Positions 1-11,088 are shown, numbered from the stretch's first letter. The stretch is DNA of 64,000 nucleotides from Catonia carolina (GCA_035578175.1 JAQMRL010000015.1:18526672-18590671); one strand, 5' to 3'. Made by a program: numbers and translations. Notes: a model not told the origin generated them from the sequence alone.

Positions 1-276
1 TAAATTGTTCAATAGGAAAAATAGGCCTAGCCAAATCAATAATTATAAAAATAAATCAGTTGTCAATCAACAGGAAAAAGAAATGCAACGGGTCCCTCAA
101 GCAAATCAGCATCCAAAATTCAACAGCAGATAATACAGATATGAAAGGGCGCACACTGGTGATTTACCATCTCCCATCCTCACACGCAATCTATCACATA
201 CTCTTTTACACCACATACACATACTACATAATCACATACACATACTCTCACGCACTCTGTATTTACAAATGACTCG
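1..276. other. Unrecognised flank left of the LINE
   Basis: No element, gene or RNA recognised. The right end abuts the poly(T) that marks the LINE 3' terminus. A CACATAC-rich patch lies at about 180-250. Confidence 0.5.
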
Positions 277-317
277 TTTTTTTTTTTTTTTTTTTTTTAC
301 CCTGCACATTCATATAA

Positions 318-3300
318 TTAATAATTAAATTCGTTTACTAGCCCTCTTCTATAACAAAGTGCAACTCGTAAATATCCCGCTAGTTTCTTCCAACTTTTAC
401 CATTTAACCAGTCCAACACTTCCTCGTCATTCAATTCGGATTTACCGAAATAATTTACACGTATGCTACTTAATATGGGACACCTTCCCATAAAATGCAA
501 AGTATCTTCTTTACTCCGTAAGTTACACAGGGAACACAGCCACTGGGGTTCCTCCCTATCACATCTGAAATTTAAACTTAGTAATTCTCCCCTCGCCCGG
601 AAAATTAATCCCGTAGTACACCTATCTAAGCCCAGATTCAAAAAATTATTTTCTCTTAAGTCGTGCTCCAACCGACTAAACAGACTATGATATTGCGCAT
701 CTGCAGCTCGCCGTAAAAAAATCTCCTTAAAATTGTTTTTAGCACATGCCAATATACTTTCCAGCTCATCCCTCCATCCTGTCACTCCATGCATTCCTCT
801 ACTTAAAGCACACCCATACCTTTCACTCAATCGCAACCACTCTCCATACCACCCAATTTCACTCTCAATCATTCTTTCGGCTAACCTACGTGGCAATCTA
901 TGCCTGGGCAACTCCAACACTCTCAGTACATAATTAAAATGTATACGAAATATAAATAGAAAGAGCATTTCCACATTTATTCCTAAATAAATTATATAAT
1001 TAGGCGTGGCTCTCGGTAAAGCAAGTAATTTTTTGACAAAAAATCGCATCACCTCCTCCAAACAATCATATTGCCGGAAGCCCCAGATCTGTGCGCCGTA
1101 GGTAGCCACTGCCCTACTCACCGCCCGAAAAATTTTCCACTTAGCCTCCATTGACACTTCCTTCTTAATGATAAAATTTTTCCACACACCATTTAGGCCA
1201 AACTTAGCAATCGCTGATCTTTCTTTAACATGCTCAGTGAAAGACAAATTTGTAGTTAACGTAACTCCTAAATATTTATACTTCTTAACTACTTCAACTT
1301 CCTGATTCCCCAGAAACCATTTCTCACAAGCCGCTAAACGACCCCCTTTCCTAGACACCATTATTTTTGATTTTTGAGTATTAATTTCTAGTCCCCAACG
1401 ATCACAATAATTTTTCAGGTCCATTATCATTCTTTGTAAATCCCTTGGCGTGGATGCAAGAATAACCATATCGTCCGCGTACAATAATATTTTAACATTT
1501 ATATCTCCTAACCATATTCCCTCCCCCAGATGATCCCCAATGTCATTTACATAAATAGAAAATAATATAGGAGACAAAAGACATCCTTGTTTTAATCCTT
1601 TTACGGTATCAAAAAATTCTGTAATCATATTATTACACCATACCCCAGCCTTAGTACCCCTATATAGTTCCGCTATAACACATATAAAACGATGAGACAG
1701 CCCCAATTCATACAATTTATAAATTAACGCTTCTCTATTTACTCGATCAAAAGCTGCCTTTAAATCTACAAAGAAACAGTAAACTTTTTTACGCCTGCCC
1801 AGTAATTTCAATTTTACTATGTTATAAAGATTAAATATGTTGTCAACCGCGGAATAGCTCTTCCTAAAGCCAGCCTGATATTCGGATAACACGTCATTTT
1901 TATATATCCACCTCTCTAATCTACTTAACATCACGCCCGAAAATAACTTAGCGACTGCATTTACAAACGAAATCCCTCTATAATTTCCCACCTCAGCCAT
2001 ATCCCCCTTTTTATAAATCGGAAAAATCACCGATTCCCGAAAATTCTGGGGCACAGACAAATGCGTTAAAATATTATTAAATACTTCCAGAACTAAATTT
2101 AGTACTTCCTTTGGCGCATTCTTAAAAAACTCTATCGGAATACCGTCCGTACCGGGCGCCTTATTATCTTTCGCTCTAGCCAAAACCATCTGTAACTCGC
2201 CCCATTTAATCTCACCATCAAGCATTTCGTCCACCCTATACGGCATCGCATATGCCATCGGCTGTGCTGCTATAAATTCACCTAATAAATTACTGAAGTG
2301 AAGTCGCCAAGCTTGTGGTGAAATTCTCGTCGACATTTTAAAAGGCTTATTCCTAAAAATTTTCACAAGTCCCCAGAATGATCCTGAATCCCTAACAGTA
2401 CCAATCTTCTTCGCTGCCTGCCTATAAAATTGAAATTTCTTATTTTTACACAGCTTGGTATAAAATTTATTCGACTGCAAATACGCATTTTTTGTTTCCA
2501 CATTATTACATCGCCTATACATATTTAACTGTTTAAAGCACCTCACCCTAGCCCTCTCACACTCCCAATCATACCACTCCTGTTTAAAAACCTTATTATT
2601 TTTTCTAACTAGCCCCCTACTATCTGCTGCTTCCTTAATTAAACTAAGTATTTTATTACTTGCTTCACCTGTATCCCTGGGTAACGGACAAATTCCTTTA
2701 ACATTCCGCCGGATATAAGCCTCATATTTTTCCTTTCCTGATTTGACCCAATAAAGCCTTGGTAAAAGAGCCAGATCAACAACATCCGGCGCATATTGCG
2801 ATGATATAATATCCACCTCCAAAGGCATGTGGTCTGAATAGATAACTTGACCCACTTTAAAATTACTAACAAGATTCACCATATCCCATGACACGCAACA
2901 CAAATCAATCACCGACTCACCCAAACTACTTACAAACGTAAATTCACCAGTCGCATCCCCCTTCACTCTACCATTCAGAACCACCAAGTTAAAGTTCTCG
3001 CACATATCTAAAAATTTTCTACCTTTACTGTTTATAATTTTATCTTTTGATACTCTACAATAATTTATTAAATTTGTAGAACTGAGAATTTGCTCTGGTA
3101 GTATTTGATGCTCACCAATCCTACAATTAAAATCGCCGATTAGAATAATACCATTATTTGGACTATGATTTTCTAAAATTTCCCACAAATTTGACCATTC
3201 TTCCTCCCACCTTTCTCTATCGCAACTAAGATACACGGGAATAATCATAACCGGAACCTGCCTAAATTTGACATTAATCACAACCCTGTCATCTATTGTC

Positions 3301-3584
3301 ATAAACTTAGCATCCCTAAATTTATTTTTCCTAAATCCAACAACGGTTCCACCTTTAGCTCTACCCATATTGTTAACTCTTACTGCCGTCGTCAAACAAA
3401 TATCATACTCAGCGAAAAAACCAGTAACCCATCCCGATTGCCCCTCCTCCAAAAAGGTCTCATATAAACAAAAAATATCAGAAGTTTTAACAAAATTATG
3501 AAAATGAATATCGCTACATTTACTTTTAAGACCCGCTACATTAAAACTAACCAACCTAATACCGCAATAATTACTCACATGCAA
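318..3584 (-). CDS. LINE ORF2 endonuclease-reverse transcriptase
   Basis: A 1088-residue polyprotein. Residues about 5-260 are an apurinic-like endonuclease: FNVAGLKSK near the start, GDFN at about 148-151, and YSDHMPLEV at about 250 with the catalytic Asp-His. Residues about 470-770 are the reverse transcriptase: APGTDGIPIEF, YRGISF, QAGFRKSYSA, DLKAAFDRV at about 610, GLKQGCLLSPILF, and the active-site YADD at about 702-705. The C-terminus carries a CX2CX9HX4C cluster (CSLCNLRSKEDTLHFMGRC) at about 1015-1035, as in many insect LINEs. The enzyme nicks the target and copies the element RNA in place. The canonical Glu-Thr of the first endonuclease block is seen as YETFLEE. No frameshift or stop was seen. 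Translation could start slightly upstream of the chosen Met. Confidence 0.93.
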   Translation of the reverse strand: MHVSNYCGIRLVSFNVAGLKSKCSDIHFHNFVKTSDIFCLYETFLEEGQSGWVTGFFAEYDICLTTAVRVNNMGRAKGGTVVGFRKNKFRDAKFMTIDDRVVINVKFRQVPVMIIPVYLSCDRERWEEEWSNLWEILENHSPNNGIILIGDFNCRIGEHQILPEQILSSTNLINYCRVSKDKIINSKGRKFLDMCENFNLVVLNGRVKGDATGEFTFVSSLGESVIDLCCVSWDMVNLVSNFKVGQVIYSDHMPLEVDIISSQYAPDVVDLALLPRLYWVKSGKEKYEAYIRRNVKGICPLPRDTGEASNKILSLIKEAADSRGLVRKNNKVFKQEWYDWECERARVRCFKQLNMYRRCNNVETKNAYLQSNKFYTKLCKNKKFQFYRQAAKKIGTVRDSGSFWGLVKIFRNKPFKMSTRISPQAWRLHFSNLLGEFIAAQPMAYAMPYRVDEMLDGEIKWGELQMVLARAKDNKAPGTDGIPIEFFKNAPKEVLNLVLEVFNNILTHLSVPQNFRESVIFPIYKKGDMAEVGNYRGISFVNAVAKLFSGVMLSRLERWIYKNDVLSEYQAGFRKSYSAVDNIFNLYNIVKLKLLGRRKKVYCFFVDLKAAFDRVNREALIYKLYELGLSHRFICVIAELYRGTKAGVWCNNMITEFFDTVKGLKQGCLLSPILFSIYVNDIGDHLGEGIWLGDINVKILLYADDMVILASTPRDLQRMIMDLKNYCDRWGLEINTQKSKIMVSRKGGRLAACEKWFLGNQEVEVVKKYKYLGVTLTTNLSFTEHVKERSAIAKFGLNGVWKNFIIKKEVSMEAKWKIFRAVSRAVATYGAQIWGFRQYDCLEEVMRFFVKKLLALPRATPNYIIYLGINVEMLFLFIFRIHFNYVLRVLELPRHRLPRRLAERMIESEIGWYGEWLRLSERYGCALSRGMHGVTGWRDELESILACAKNNFKEIFLRRAADAQYHSLFSRLEHDLRENNFLNLGLDRCTTGLIFRARGELLSLNFRCDREEPQWLCSLCNLRSKEDTLHFMGRCPILSSIRVNYFGKSELNDEEVLDWLNGKSWKKLAGYLRVALCYRRGLVNEFNY

Positions 3585-3641
3585 GCCACCAACATCACAA
3601 CCAATTCGAGTATTTGGACTACCCTGGCAGACGACATCCTC

Positions 3642-4511
3642 CTATGCATAATTAACCTCTTCGTTACTACCTAATATCATTTCTCTGTTTTTCATAAAAC
3701 TCAAACCAGAAAATTCCTTTCCGCACATTTCTTTCAATTTTTCCAACCCGCACCCATTTTTTGATTGTAATCCGGCACTCTCCGAAAAAGTAAACACCTG
3801 CCCTCTAAAGTACAGTTTATCCACTGCCACAAAAACCCCTTCTTCTCCCACAGTTTTCATTATTTCTTTTTTCAAAGCCAATAGCACTCTGCGACTTCTA
3901 CGAGTTTCTACACTAAAGTCTCTATGTACTACATATCGGGTCCCCTTTAATTTATATGCATTCTTAAGAATACAATTTATGTCCCTTTCTTCCGGTATAT
4001 GTGCTATGATAGGAGCATTGTCTCTGTTTCTACCCAAAGAGTGTGCACGATTTATTTTAACACTATTTGAAACTGCCAGAATCGTGTTGCAAAAGTTCTC
4101 AACGAATTCACAACAATCACTCCCCTTGTTATATGTAAGCCCCTTGAAAATTAAATTATTCCTTCTAGAACGGTCCTCTAAATTAACAATTTTACACTTC
4201 AAAAAGTTATTTTCGCTCTTTAATTTTGATACCTCCACTTTTAAACCAACATTTTCTTTTATTAACTCATCTATAGAATTTTTCAGTTCATTCATGTCGC
4301 TTTTAGATGCTAAACTACTTAACTTTTTATCCAAAAGCCTTCCTAAGACCGCTTCCATATCCTTTACTGAAGCCTGTGTCGATCCAGAAGTTCCTGATCG
4401 CGAATCCATATCTTTTGCGGTTTTCTTCTTTTCTTGACCCAAATTCTCAGGAGAACTTAACGACCGTGGACGCTTATTCGTCGAAAAATAATTTTCAAGT
4501 GCGTTCGGCAT
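3642..4511 (-). CDS. LINE ORF1 protein, coiled coil plus RRM-like
   Basis: A 289-residue nucleic-acid-binding ORF1 protein. Residues 1-45 are basic and low in complexity. Residues about 48-120 form a predicted coiled coil with regular leucine/isoleucine spacing, ending in LEDRSRRNNLIFKGL, a motif found at the entry to the RRM-like domain of L1-type (Transposase_22-like) ORF1 proteins. Residues about 115-215 are the presumed RRM and C-terminal nucleic-acid-binding domain, including the basic stretch ETRRSRRVLLALKKEI. No CCHC zinc knuckle is visible. In this protein class, ORF1p coats the LINE RNA and acts as a chaperone during target-primed reverse transcription. It sits 57 bp upstream of ORF2 on the same strand, so the two are probably read from one RNA. 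The frame is intact. Confidence 0.85.
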   Translation of the reverse strand: MPNALENYFSTNKRPRSLSSPENLGQEKKKTAKDMDSRSGTSGSTQASVKDMEAVLGRLLDKKLSSLASKSDMNELKNSIDELIKENVGLKVEVSKLKSENNFLKCKIVNLEDRSRRNNLIFKGLTYNKGSDCCEFVENFCNTILAVSNSVKINRAHSLGRNRDNAPIIAHIPEERDINCILKNAYKLKGTRYVVHRDFSVETRRSRRVLLALKKEIMKTVGEEGVFVAVDKLYFRGQVFTFSESAGLQSKNGCGLEKLKEMCGKEFSGLSFMKNREMILGSNEEVNYA

Positions 4512-4718
4512 TCAAACATACACCAATTGAATATTCCCAAAAAATAAACAACACAAAAATAAACGAAAATGCAAATACTAATGAATATAAATACAATTTT
4601 TCACTAACGGACACTCCGCCACACGAACAACGAATATTTAAATAGTATTTATCTATTCCGATACGGACAATGACAAATACGTCTACTCTCTACGACTGCC
4701 AATTTACTTATCCTCACA

Positions 4719-4929
4719 AATTTCAATGCTAGACAATGGTTACAGGTGTTCTTTGATGGTTGGGGTTCAATTAACCATACTCACTCAGGAATGGTCGACC
4801 TGAGTCTGAACAAGACTACACCTCATTTATACTTCATACACATCATCCTCATCTCATTGGGTCATGGGGTTGCTTATTGTTCTGCATTGAACAGATTGTT
4901 ACGTACACACATTAGAAATTACAAAAAAA
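4719..4929 (+). repeat. SINE-1, 5'-truncated copy
   Basis: Matches the body and tail of SINE-1 (see 14138-14466) from the region after the tRNA-like head through the A-rich tail. The head with its A and B boxes is missing. It directly abuts the 5' side of the LINE. Confidence 0.8.
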
Positions 4930-5742
4930 AACTTAATCTACACGTTTGATATTTTGTTAAAAATGCAATAACTTTTTACAATAAAATTGTTAAAAATATA
5001 ATTTTAATTTTGAAAAATACTTGTAGATAAGAAATTAAGTTACTTTAGTATATCTTACAGAACCGTGCAGCAGATATAAACAGACAACGGGTTGAAAGTC
5101 AGTAAAAAGGATGTTATAATCATGTTTCACTCGACCAGCGCCTTCAGTCAAAACAACCGCCGACAGACCGGATGTTTTACAATAGGCCAAATTTATGAAT
5201 TTTCTTTCTACTGGTATTGTCATATTTTGTATTTAGTATATGTTTTAATTGAATCAGTCATTTCAGAAAGCCCAAAAGTCAAAATTTTACATTTTTTCTT
5301 GAGTGCATTTTAGGACTAACTGAATGTAAACACACCATCCCCACAAAAATCACATAAGTCTGCCTTTTCTTAAGCAGTATATAACACTAAGATAAAACTT
5401 ATCCTTAAGGATATAAAGTGTTTCCTTCTAATTAAAAATGAAAGTGGATGTTCTTTTGAAGCTTAACCTGTTAACCTGTATAACACCCCGATAATCGCTC
5501 GTCGAAGATCAAACGAATACTGATTTTGACCGCGCTCGGGGTTCTCTTTTATAGTGAATCAAAAGAACCTACTCGAAAAACACCGAATCTTTCGTACAAA
5601 CAATAGAGTACAAAAAACCGTTTATAAATGAGTGCTAGAAAAATCTATTGTAAACAAGTCAACTATTGTAAATAAAAACGTAAACAACCTCATAAACAAC
5701 TTCATAAATAGCTGTACACAATACCCGACCTTTTATCATATA
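4930..5742. other. AT-rich spacer with one copy of short repeat R-I
   Basis: No gene recognised. Positions 5240-5325 match 10361-10440 (repeat R-I; shared landmarks are a GAATCAGTCATTTCAGAAAG-type start and TTTAGGACTAACTG). The rest is unrecognised. Confidence 0.5.
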
Positions 5743-7091
5743 CCGTGCGTTCGGAAAGTCGCTGTGCACTGGAATTGTGACTATGGATTTATGAAAATAT
5801 GTATAAAGAAATGACTAAGCATTTTGGAAAAAAATTTATTCAATACCTTAATTACATTGTTAAACCGTGATTACATTGTTTATAGAAGGTGTTCGAAATG
5901 ACCTCCATTGGCATCAATACAGCATTGCACTCGTTTCATTTTGTTTGCAAACACCTTTCGCAACTGAAGAACAGTGATTCCTTGAATGTATGCCGTTATT
6001 GCGGCTTTAAGTTCGTCAATCGTGTGTGGTCTGTTCCGATACACAGTTTGTTTCGCCGCACCCCATAAAAAGAAATCGGGGGGAGTCAGATCAGGAGATC
6101 TTGCAGGCCACAAATTCTTTGAAATTATTCGTTCACCAAACACGTTGCGCAGGAAAGCCATTGAGATGTTAGACGTATGTGCTGTTGCCCCGTCTTTTTG
6201 GAACCAACCATTATTCATTTCCACTTGTGTTATTTGATGCGTAAAGTTCTCTAAAATATCAGAACAATAACGTTCACTATTGATTGTGTTTGCAAAAAAA
6301 ATTGGTCCAACAATACGTGCTCTACTCACAGCAACCCAGACTCCAATTTTTGCTTCGTGTAAGGACTGTTCATGTAAAGCGCAAGGGTTAGTTGTCGACC
6401 ATACTCGAGTATTTTGTGAACTTATATACCCTCCCAAGTGAAACCACGCTTCATCTGTATAAAACGTTACGTCAAGGATGTCTTCGGAATTTTGGTTGAT
6501 GAAACGTTGAAACCAATGACAATAATTTAGTCTCTTGTCATTATCTGAAGGTTTCAGCTCTTGAACACACCTCACTTTGTATGGGAATAGTTTAAGTTCT
6601 TGTCTGACAGCTTTATGTGCGGTAGCAAGTCCGATATTATGCTGTTGTGCTAACTTACGCATTGATTTTTTTGGACTTTGTGCCATAGAATCAGAAATAT
6701 CCAGCAGCTTTTGTTCGTCTAGCTTATGGGGCCTACCACTACGTTCAGCGTCCTCAACAGAGCCAGTTGCCCGAAATTTTTCTATCAGTGTTCGTACTGC
6801 ATTACGGTGAGGAATAATTGAATCTGGAAACTTTTCAGAAAATTTGCGCTTCACTAAATCACTGTACTTGTCACCTTCGCGAAATACGTATTCAACGAGG
6901 AAAATGCGCTCCTCTACTGAAAGAACCATCGCGTCCAACAACAAAAAACGTGCAACAGAACTGCAATAAATGAAACATATACAACTTCAACTCAATGACT
7001 GACAGGCCTCAACGTGTTCGGCAACAATTGAACAAATATGTACCGAATATGTTTATTCGGTACAATAGCGCAGTTATTCCAAACAACCCTC
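5743..7091 (-). mobile_element. Tc1/mariner-superfamily transposon, putative ends
   Basis: Contains the intact transposase at 5880-6944. A weak terminal inverted repeat is suggested: 5743 onward reads CCGTGCGTTCGGAAAGTCGC, and the reverse complement of about 7065-7091 reads GTTGTTTGGAATAACTGCGC. The shared pattern is GTT-GGAA-C-TG-GC. TA flanks are plausible on the left (5741-5742) but not certain on the right, so the boundaries are approximate. A 10-bp palindrome (GTACCGAATA/TATTCGGTAC) lies just inside the right end at about 7040-7063. Confidence 0.6.
5880..6944 (-). CDS. Tc1/mariner-superfamily transposase, intact
   Basis: A 354-residue transposase with no internal stop. Residues 6-130 hold paired helix-turn-helix units with the linker RSGRPHKL, which binds the terminal repeats. 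The DDE/D catalytic domain shows FYTDEAWF (first Asp, about residue 165), FQKDGATAH (second Asp) and WPARSPDLTPPDFFLWG (third Asp). I count 38 residues between the second and third Asp, longer than the 34 of classical mariner. The protein cuts and re-inserts its own DNA at TA sites in the nucleus. Met at 6944 gives the longest frame. Met six codons later, starting MVLSVEERIF, is equally plausible and looks more like the family start. Family length is about 340-360 residues, so this copy is full length and possibly active. Confidence 0.9.
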   Translation of the reverse strand: MLLDAMVLSVEERIFLVEYVFREGDKYSDLVKRKFSEKFPDSIIPHRNAVRTLIEKFRATGSVEDAERSGRPHKLDEQKLLDISDSMAQSPKKSMRKLAQQHNIGLATAHKAVRQELKLFPYKVRCVQELKPSDNDKRLNYCHWFQRFINQNSEDILDVTFYTDEAWFHLGGYISSQNTRVWSTTNPCALHEQSLHEAKIGVWVAVSRARIVGPIFFANTINSERYCSDILENFTHQITQVEMNNGWFQKDGATAHTSNISMAFLRNVFGERIISKNLWPARSPDLTPPDFFLWGAAKQTVYRNRPHTIDELKAAITAYIQGITVLQLRKVFANKMKRVQCCIDANGGHFEHLL

Positions 7092-7189
7092 ATGAATAGG
7101 CACGCCTTTATTGTCACTATTGTTCTGTTGTCACTTATTGTTACTATTTCACTCTATTATCCTCTTTTTACTATTTTCATGAATGACAT

Positions 7190-8520
7190 TCTAGAAATTA
7201 CACGACCCATGTTTTCTTCGATATTGTCACAATACGTTTTTAGGCCCTCTGAACATAAAAGGAAAACATGTTTTTAGCCATTGGTTTGCGTGTCTGTGTA
7301 TGTGTGAAAACAAAATATCTCAAAAACGTAATATTGTACTAAGTTGAAACTTCGAACTTTAACGCAGATACATTTAGGCGATCCAGTATGAACACTTTCA
7401 TCAATTAGTACTAGTTTATTCATGCAATTTTTCACTTTTTGCAATTTCCTTAAAACCGTCCTTTTTTATTGGTCTTTAATTTTTATTACGGTGCTGTACA
7501 TTGAGCTGCACAACTTCCGTATTTGATATTTAAATGGCGGTAGGGAATTTCCCTTTAAGGAGAAGAGGTACCCAGTGATACATTCTCCGTTCAAAACTTC
7601 GGGTACTGTCCTTTATTCAGACCAAGAGATCTCTACTCCATTTTTGTTTTAGACGTCGCACAGTTGGGAAGTTCCTTGTAGCTAAATCACAGGTTAGTTG
7701 GTTTGGATGGTCATCTAGTCTTTCGTAAAATGTACTATACAAGGACGCGGCTAGCTCCTTTACTGTAGGATTTTGAAATCGTCGTGGAGGGTTTTATTGT
7801 TTACATGAAAAGGAGCGCCAGAAGCAAGTTTTAAGAATTTTGATTGAAAGTCTTGGATCGACTTTAAATTGCTCTCTGCCGCTATTCCAAAGAGCTGAAC
7901 ACCATAACTCCAGATTGGTCTTAAAAAGTATTTGTGTATTAAAACCAGCCTCTACGATTTTTATAAACATTGTTTTATTTACTAAATGTTTATGCTCTCC
8001 GAGATAGAATAAGGGCCATATATACTGAAATTCTTGAGGGCCTGTTCTCTCGTAATAAAAACGTTTAATAAAATTGTGCCCTAAATAATCATTTTATGGA
8101 AAAGATGTAAAATTAAAGTTGTAGAAAATAAAAAACTCTACGACTTTTATATCAAATATTGTTTACTACAACGCTTAAATTACTGTCAGTTTGTGATTTC
8201 CCCATTCTGCTCGTCTAACCGATAAAAAAAATTATATAAAATTGCAGTCTTTGAATGCGTTATCAACAAAAGGGTATATGTAATTAAAGTTATAGAAAAT
8301 AACAAAACCTTCAAGCGTTTTGTCAACAGAGCTTACTGTAGCATCAGTTAATGATTTACATATTTTTATGTTCTACAGCTGTTAGTTTTCAATTTGTTAC
8401 ATTTACTCATGATTAAATGTAGGTAATTTTTTCATTTCGCATATTTTATTAATGATTCAATACATGTTGTATCTTTTTACTTAGATTGGAAAGATAAAGT
8501 CGTGTGAATGTTTGGCACCA
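7190..8520 (+). mobile_element. Old Helentron-like (HINE) copy, split by a jockey fragment
   Basis: A diverged HINE copy. 7190-7480 matches the left part: the ACATGTTTTTAGC block, a decayed GT-rich stretch, TATCTCAA and TTTATTCATGCAATTTTTCA. 8040-8520 matches the right part: two diverged AAAGTTGTAGA blocks, an ACTCATGATTAAA block and a final GTGTGAATGTTTGGCACC. Between them lies an unrelated LINE piece at about 7500-8035. It is the most diverged copy in the window. Confidence 0.65.
7500..8035 (-). pseudogene. jockey-clade LINE, C-terminal RT fragment, decayed
   Basis: The minus strand reads WSYGVQLFGIAAESNLKSIQ, followed by a C-terminal block containing LASLYSTFYERLDDHPNQL and RRLKQKWSRDLL. 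These are the hallmarks of the jockey reverse-transcriptase tail: an HPN block, then RRLKR-WPRDL. At least one frameshift is needed (about 7770). A short T-run at about 7481-7487 could be the remnant poly(A). It interrupts the old HINE copy, so it inserted later. Confidence 0.75.
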
Positions 8521-9313
8521 TATTTTTATGTATATCGTTTCTCTATCTGCAATAAAATTATACGGAAAACCACGTTATGTATGAACTATTTTATAAGTAA
8601 TTTTATTAGTTTTGACAAATAAAAATAAAGTTTGAAATAATCTTTTAAAAAAGTTGGTAAAATTCATAGGAAACCACATATTTTGAAAATGTATACAAGT
8701 TTTAAAATATTAAATTAATAAATAACCAAGGTTTTTCTTACATAAATTATAGCGGATAAAAACTGAATTGAAAGGTTGATTAAATAAGAAAAACTCTTTC
8801 AGTACATAAAAGTGCATAAAAGACACGGTTTCTTTCACGCAAAACGTGAAAAAGTTGCAACTAACTCGTTTAAAGTTCGTTTCAACCAGAATTTAATATA
8901 TAAAATTAAAAAAAAACTGAAGGCGGTAAAAGCAAGAAAGAAAGATGCTATAGATAACCAGTTATATATAGAACATGAGGTTTTACAAGGAATAAATTTT
9001 TTTCTTAACAATTTTCTTTTCTGATATTTATTACATTAACTGAATCTCATAAATCTTGAGTGACTTTACTTCAGTAAATGTGGAACGTTGTGAAATTTAT
9101 AGGAGATGCGTGGTATGAATCAGTAGGTCTCCATTTGACTGCCGGAAGAAAGCTGATACGTTACTGCTGTTAAATAGTGAAAACATAATTAATTGTAATC
9201 CACCTTAGACACCACTATTTTTCCAGATGTAGAAAAACTCTAACCTCCAAATTTTTTGGTGGCTTGTTCATTAAAAATGCACTTAGGTAAACACCTGTAG
9301 TTTTTTAACAAAA
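8521..9313. other. AT-rich stretch, nothing recognised
   Basis: A 70-codon frame at 8812-9024 is lysine-rich with no recognisable domain and no repeat elsewhere in the window. I do not call it a gene. Confidence 0.4.
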
Positions 9314-10110
9314 TCTGGTGTGAAACACTCACACAACTTTCTCTTGACAATGCAAATAATTAACAATAAACTTAACATTAATAATAAAACATTAGAAGTA
9401 AACAAAAAATAATCTCAATAAATATAACCTAATTTTAATCATGAGTGAAAGACGCAAAATGAAAATCAACTTCAGTTTAGGTTAAAAATACGGAAAATGA
9501 CTCTTTCACGCTAAACTGAACTCTGTAGAGGAAAATAAACTAATTAAAAGTTGTAGATATTTTAATTTACTATAAATTTGATTATATAATTTTTTGTCGT
9601 AAAATGCATACTAAGGCCGAAATCTTAAAAAAAATCGATTTTTCATACGTTTTCGTGAGAAAAAAACAGAAAATCGCTAATTACTGCTAAACTAAGCGTT
9701 ATACAAAAAAATGTTTAAATTAAAAGTTGTAGCAGTTTAAATTGTCTACAACTTTTATTAAATACATTTTTGGGCTAAATTCATATTAAAGCCGTAATCC
9801 TAAAAAAACAATTCTTTACGTGAAAACAGCCAAGAATTTCAGCAAACATGGCGCTTACCCTACCTTGTAGAACATAAAAAATTTAGTAAATGAGGCGATT
9901 TTAAGAAAAAATCGTAGAAGCCGGTTTTGAGGAAATCGCAAAGAAGTGAAAAATTACACGAATAAACTACTACTTCCGGTTGACCAATTTTGATGTTCGT
10001 GTCGCGTCCAATAGTGGTATGTAACTTAAGTTTCAAGTTTCAAGTTCGTACAATGTTCCATTCTTGAGATATTCTGTTCACACACACACACGCGTGCGCG
10101 CCCACACACG

Positions 10111-10179
<69 letters not shown>

Positions 10180-10302
10180 CATCGCTAAAAACTTGTTTTT
10201 TGGGTTCAGGAGCTCTGAAAACTTATAGATTCGGTGAAAACTCGATTTCGAAAAATCGACATAAAAACAATACTTTCCTTCCTATATATACATACAAAAA
10301 GG
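9314..10302 (-). mobile_element. Helentron-like (HINE) copy, near full length
   Basis: Starts with the hairpin end TCTGGTGTGAAACACTCACA and the inverted ACTTTCTCTTG, then carries both AAAGTTGTAGA units, the CAGCAAACATGGCGC block, an alternating CA/CG microsatellite at about 10078-10175, the ACTTGTTTTTTGGGTTCAGG block and TTTCCTTCCTATATATA. The last dozen bases of the GGCAAGAGAAAGT end have decayed. Confidence 0.8.
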
Positions 10303-11088
10303 TAATTAACTATGGTTTTCCATGTTCAAGGATAGATAAATTTAGTGCTTCTTTGTTTATTTGAATCAGTCATTTCAGAAAGTCCATAAGTCAAAATTTT
10401 ACCTTTGTTTCTTTAGTGCTTTTTAGGACTAACTGTTAGGACTAATTGTGAACTTTAGTGTATTAATTATTTAATTACCTAGATCCCGAAACGAACCTTA
10501 GCGATAAGTGTCACAATATGAACATAGTTACAACATTGCATCACAGTATATTTTTTTGTAAAACAAATGCAACACAAAGAGATAATAACAAGGAAATCAG
10601 ATATAAAATTTATGGAATCATTAAATTTGTAAGAAATAGTAGACCAATAAAGTTAACTCATTATTAGTTCAATTAGATCAGAAATAATGAAAGAAAGGTA
10701 GAATAAATTTGTAGAAAATCAGATAAAAAGTTTAGCAAAATGTTAGTTAGTAGCTAGAGGCTGATTAATGTACCGGACTCATAATGTAAGACTATCATAA
10801 CCGAACAATGTAACAAGAATGTCTTATAAATTAATATCAGTAGAAAAAAGAAATTAAAGCAACGACAATTTCTATCATAAAAGATCGTAATATAAAATTC
10901 AAATAAACCGGGAAATCATAATGCTGAGTAAAAGATTAAAGATTAAAGTTACTATAAAAATACCAGACGACATTTATTTGCGATCTGTACTGAATTAATA
11001 TTTCAAGATTTTTATAAAACTTTCTCACAGTTGATCTACTTAAGATAATCATCAAATTGTTAATGATTATTATTACAGATTAAACAAT
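10303..11088. other. AT-rich spacer with repeat R-I
   Basis: 10361-10440 is the second copy of R-I (first at 5240-5325). Nothing else recognised. Confidence 0.45.

Larger units (their letters stand above)
277..4718 (-). mobile_element. Non-LTR retrotransposon (APE-type LINE), two intact ORFs
   Basis: A complete-looking LINE read on the minus strand: a 5' region at about 4512-4718, ORF1 at 4511-3642, ORF2 at 3584-318, and a 3' end marked by 22 uninterrupted T (277-298 on the plus strand, that is poly(A) on the minus strand). Both ORFs are open and the A-tail is homogeneous, which suggests a young copy. I found no convincing target-site duplication: the left flank at 255-276 has no clear match near 4650-4720. 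The 5' boundary is set only by where a truncated SINE-1 begins. No RNase H motif was seen in ORF2, which fits jockey/CR1-like rather than complete I-clade elements. Clade assignment is an inference. Confidence 0.9.

Noticed and set aside
277..4929. LINE inserted inside a SINE-1 with the SINE head on the far side
   Set aside because: Positions 1-276 contain no SINE-1 head, so the abutting truncated SINE-1 is not a split copy.
8812..9024. A 70-residue lysine-rich protein
   Set aside because: No domain, no recognisable relatives, and AT-rich context; chance frame more likely.
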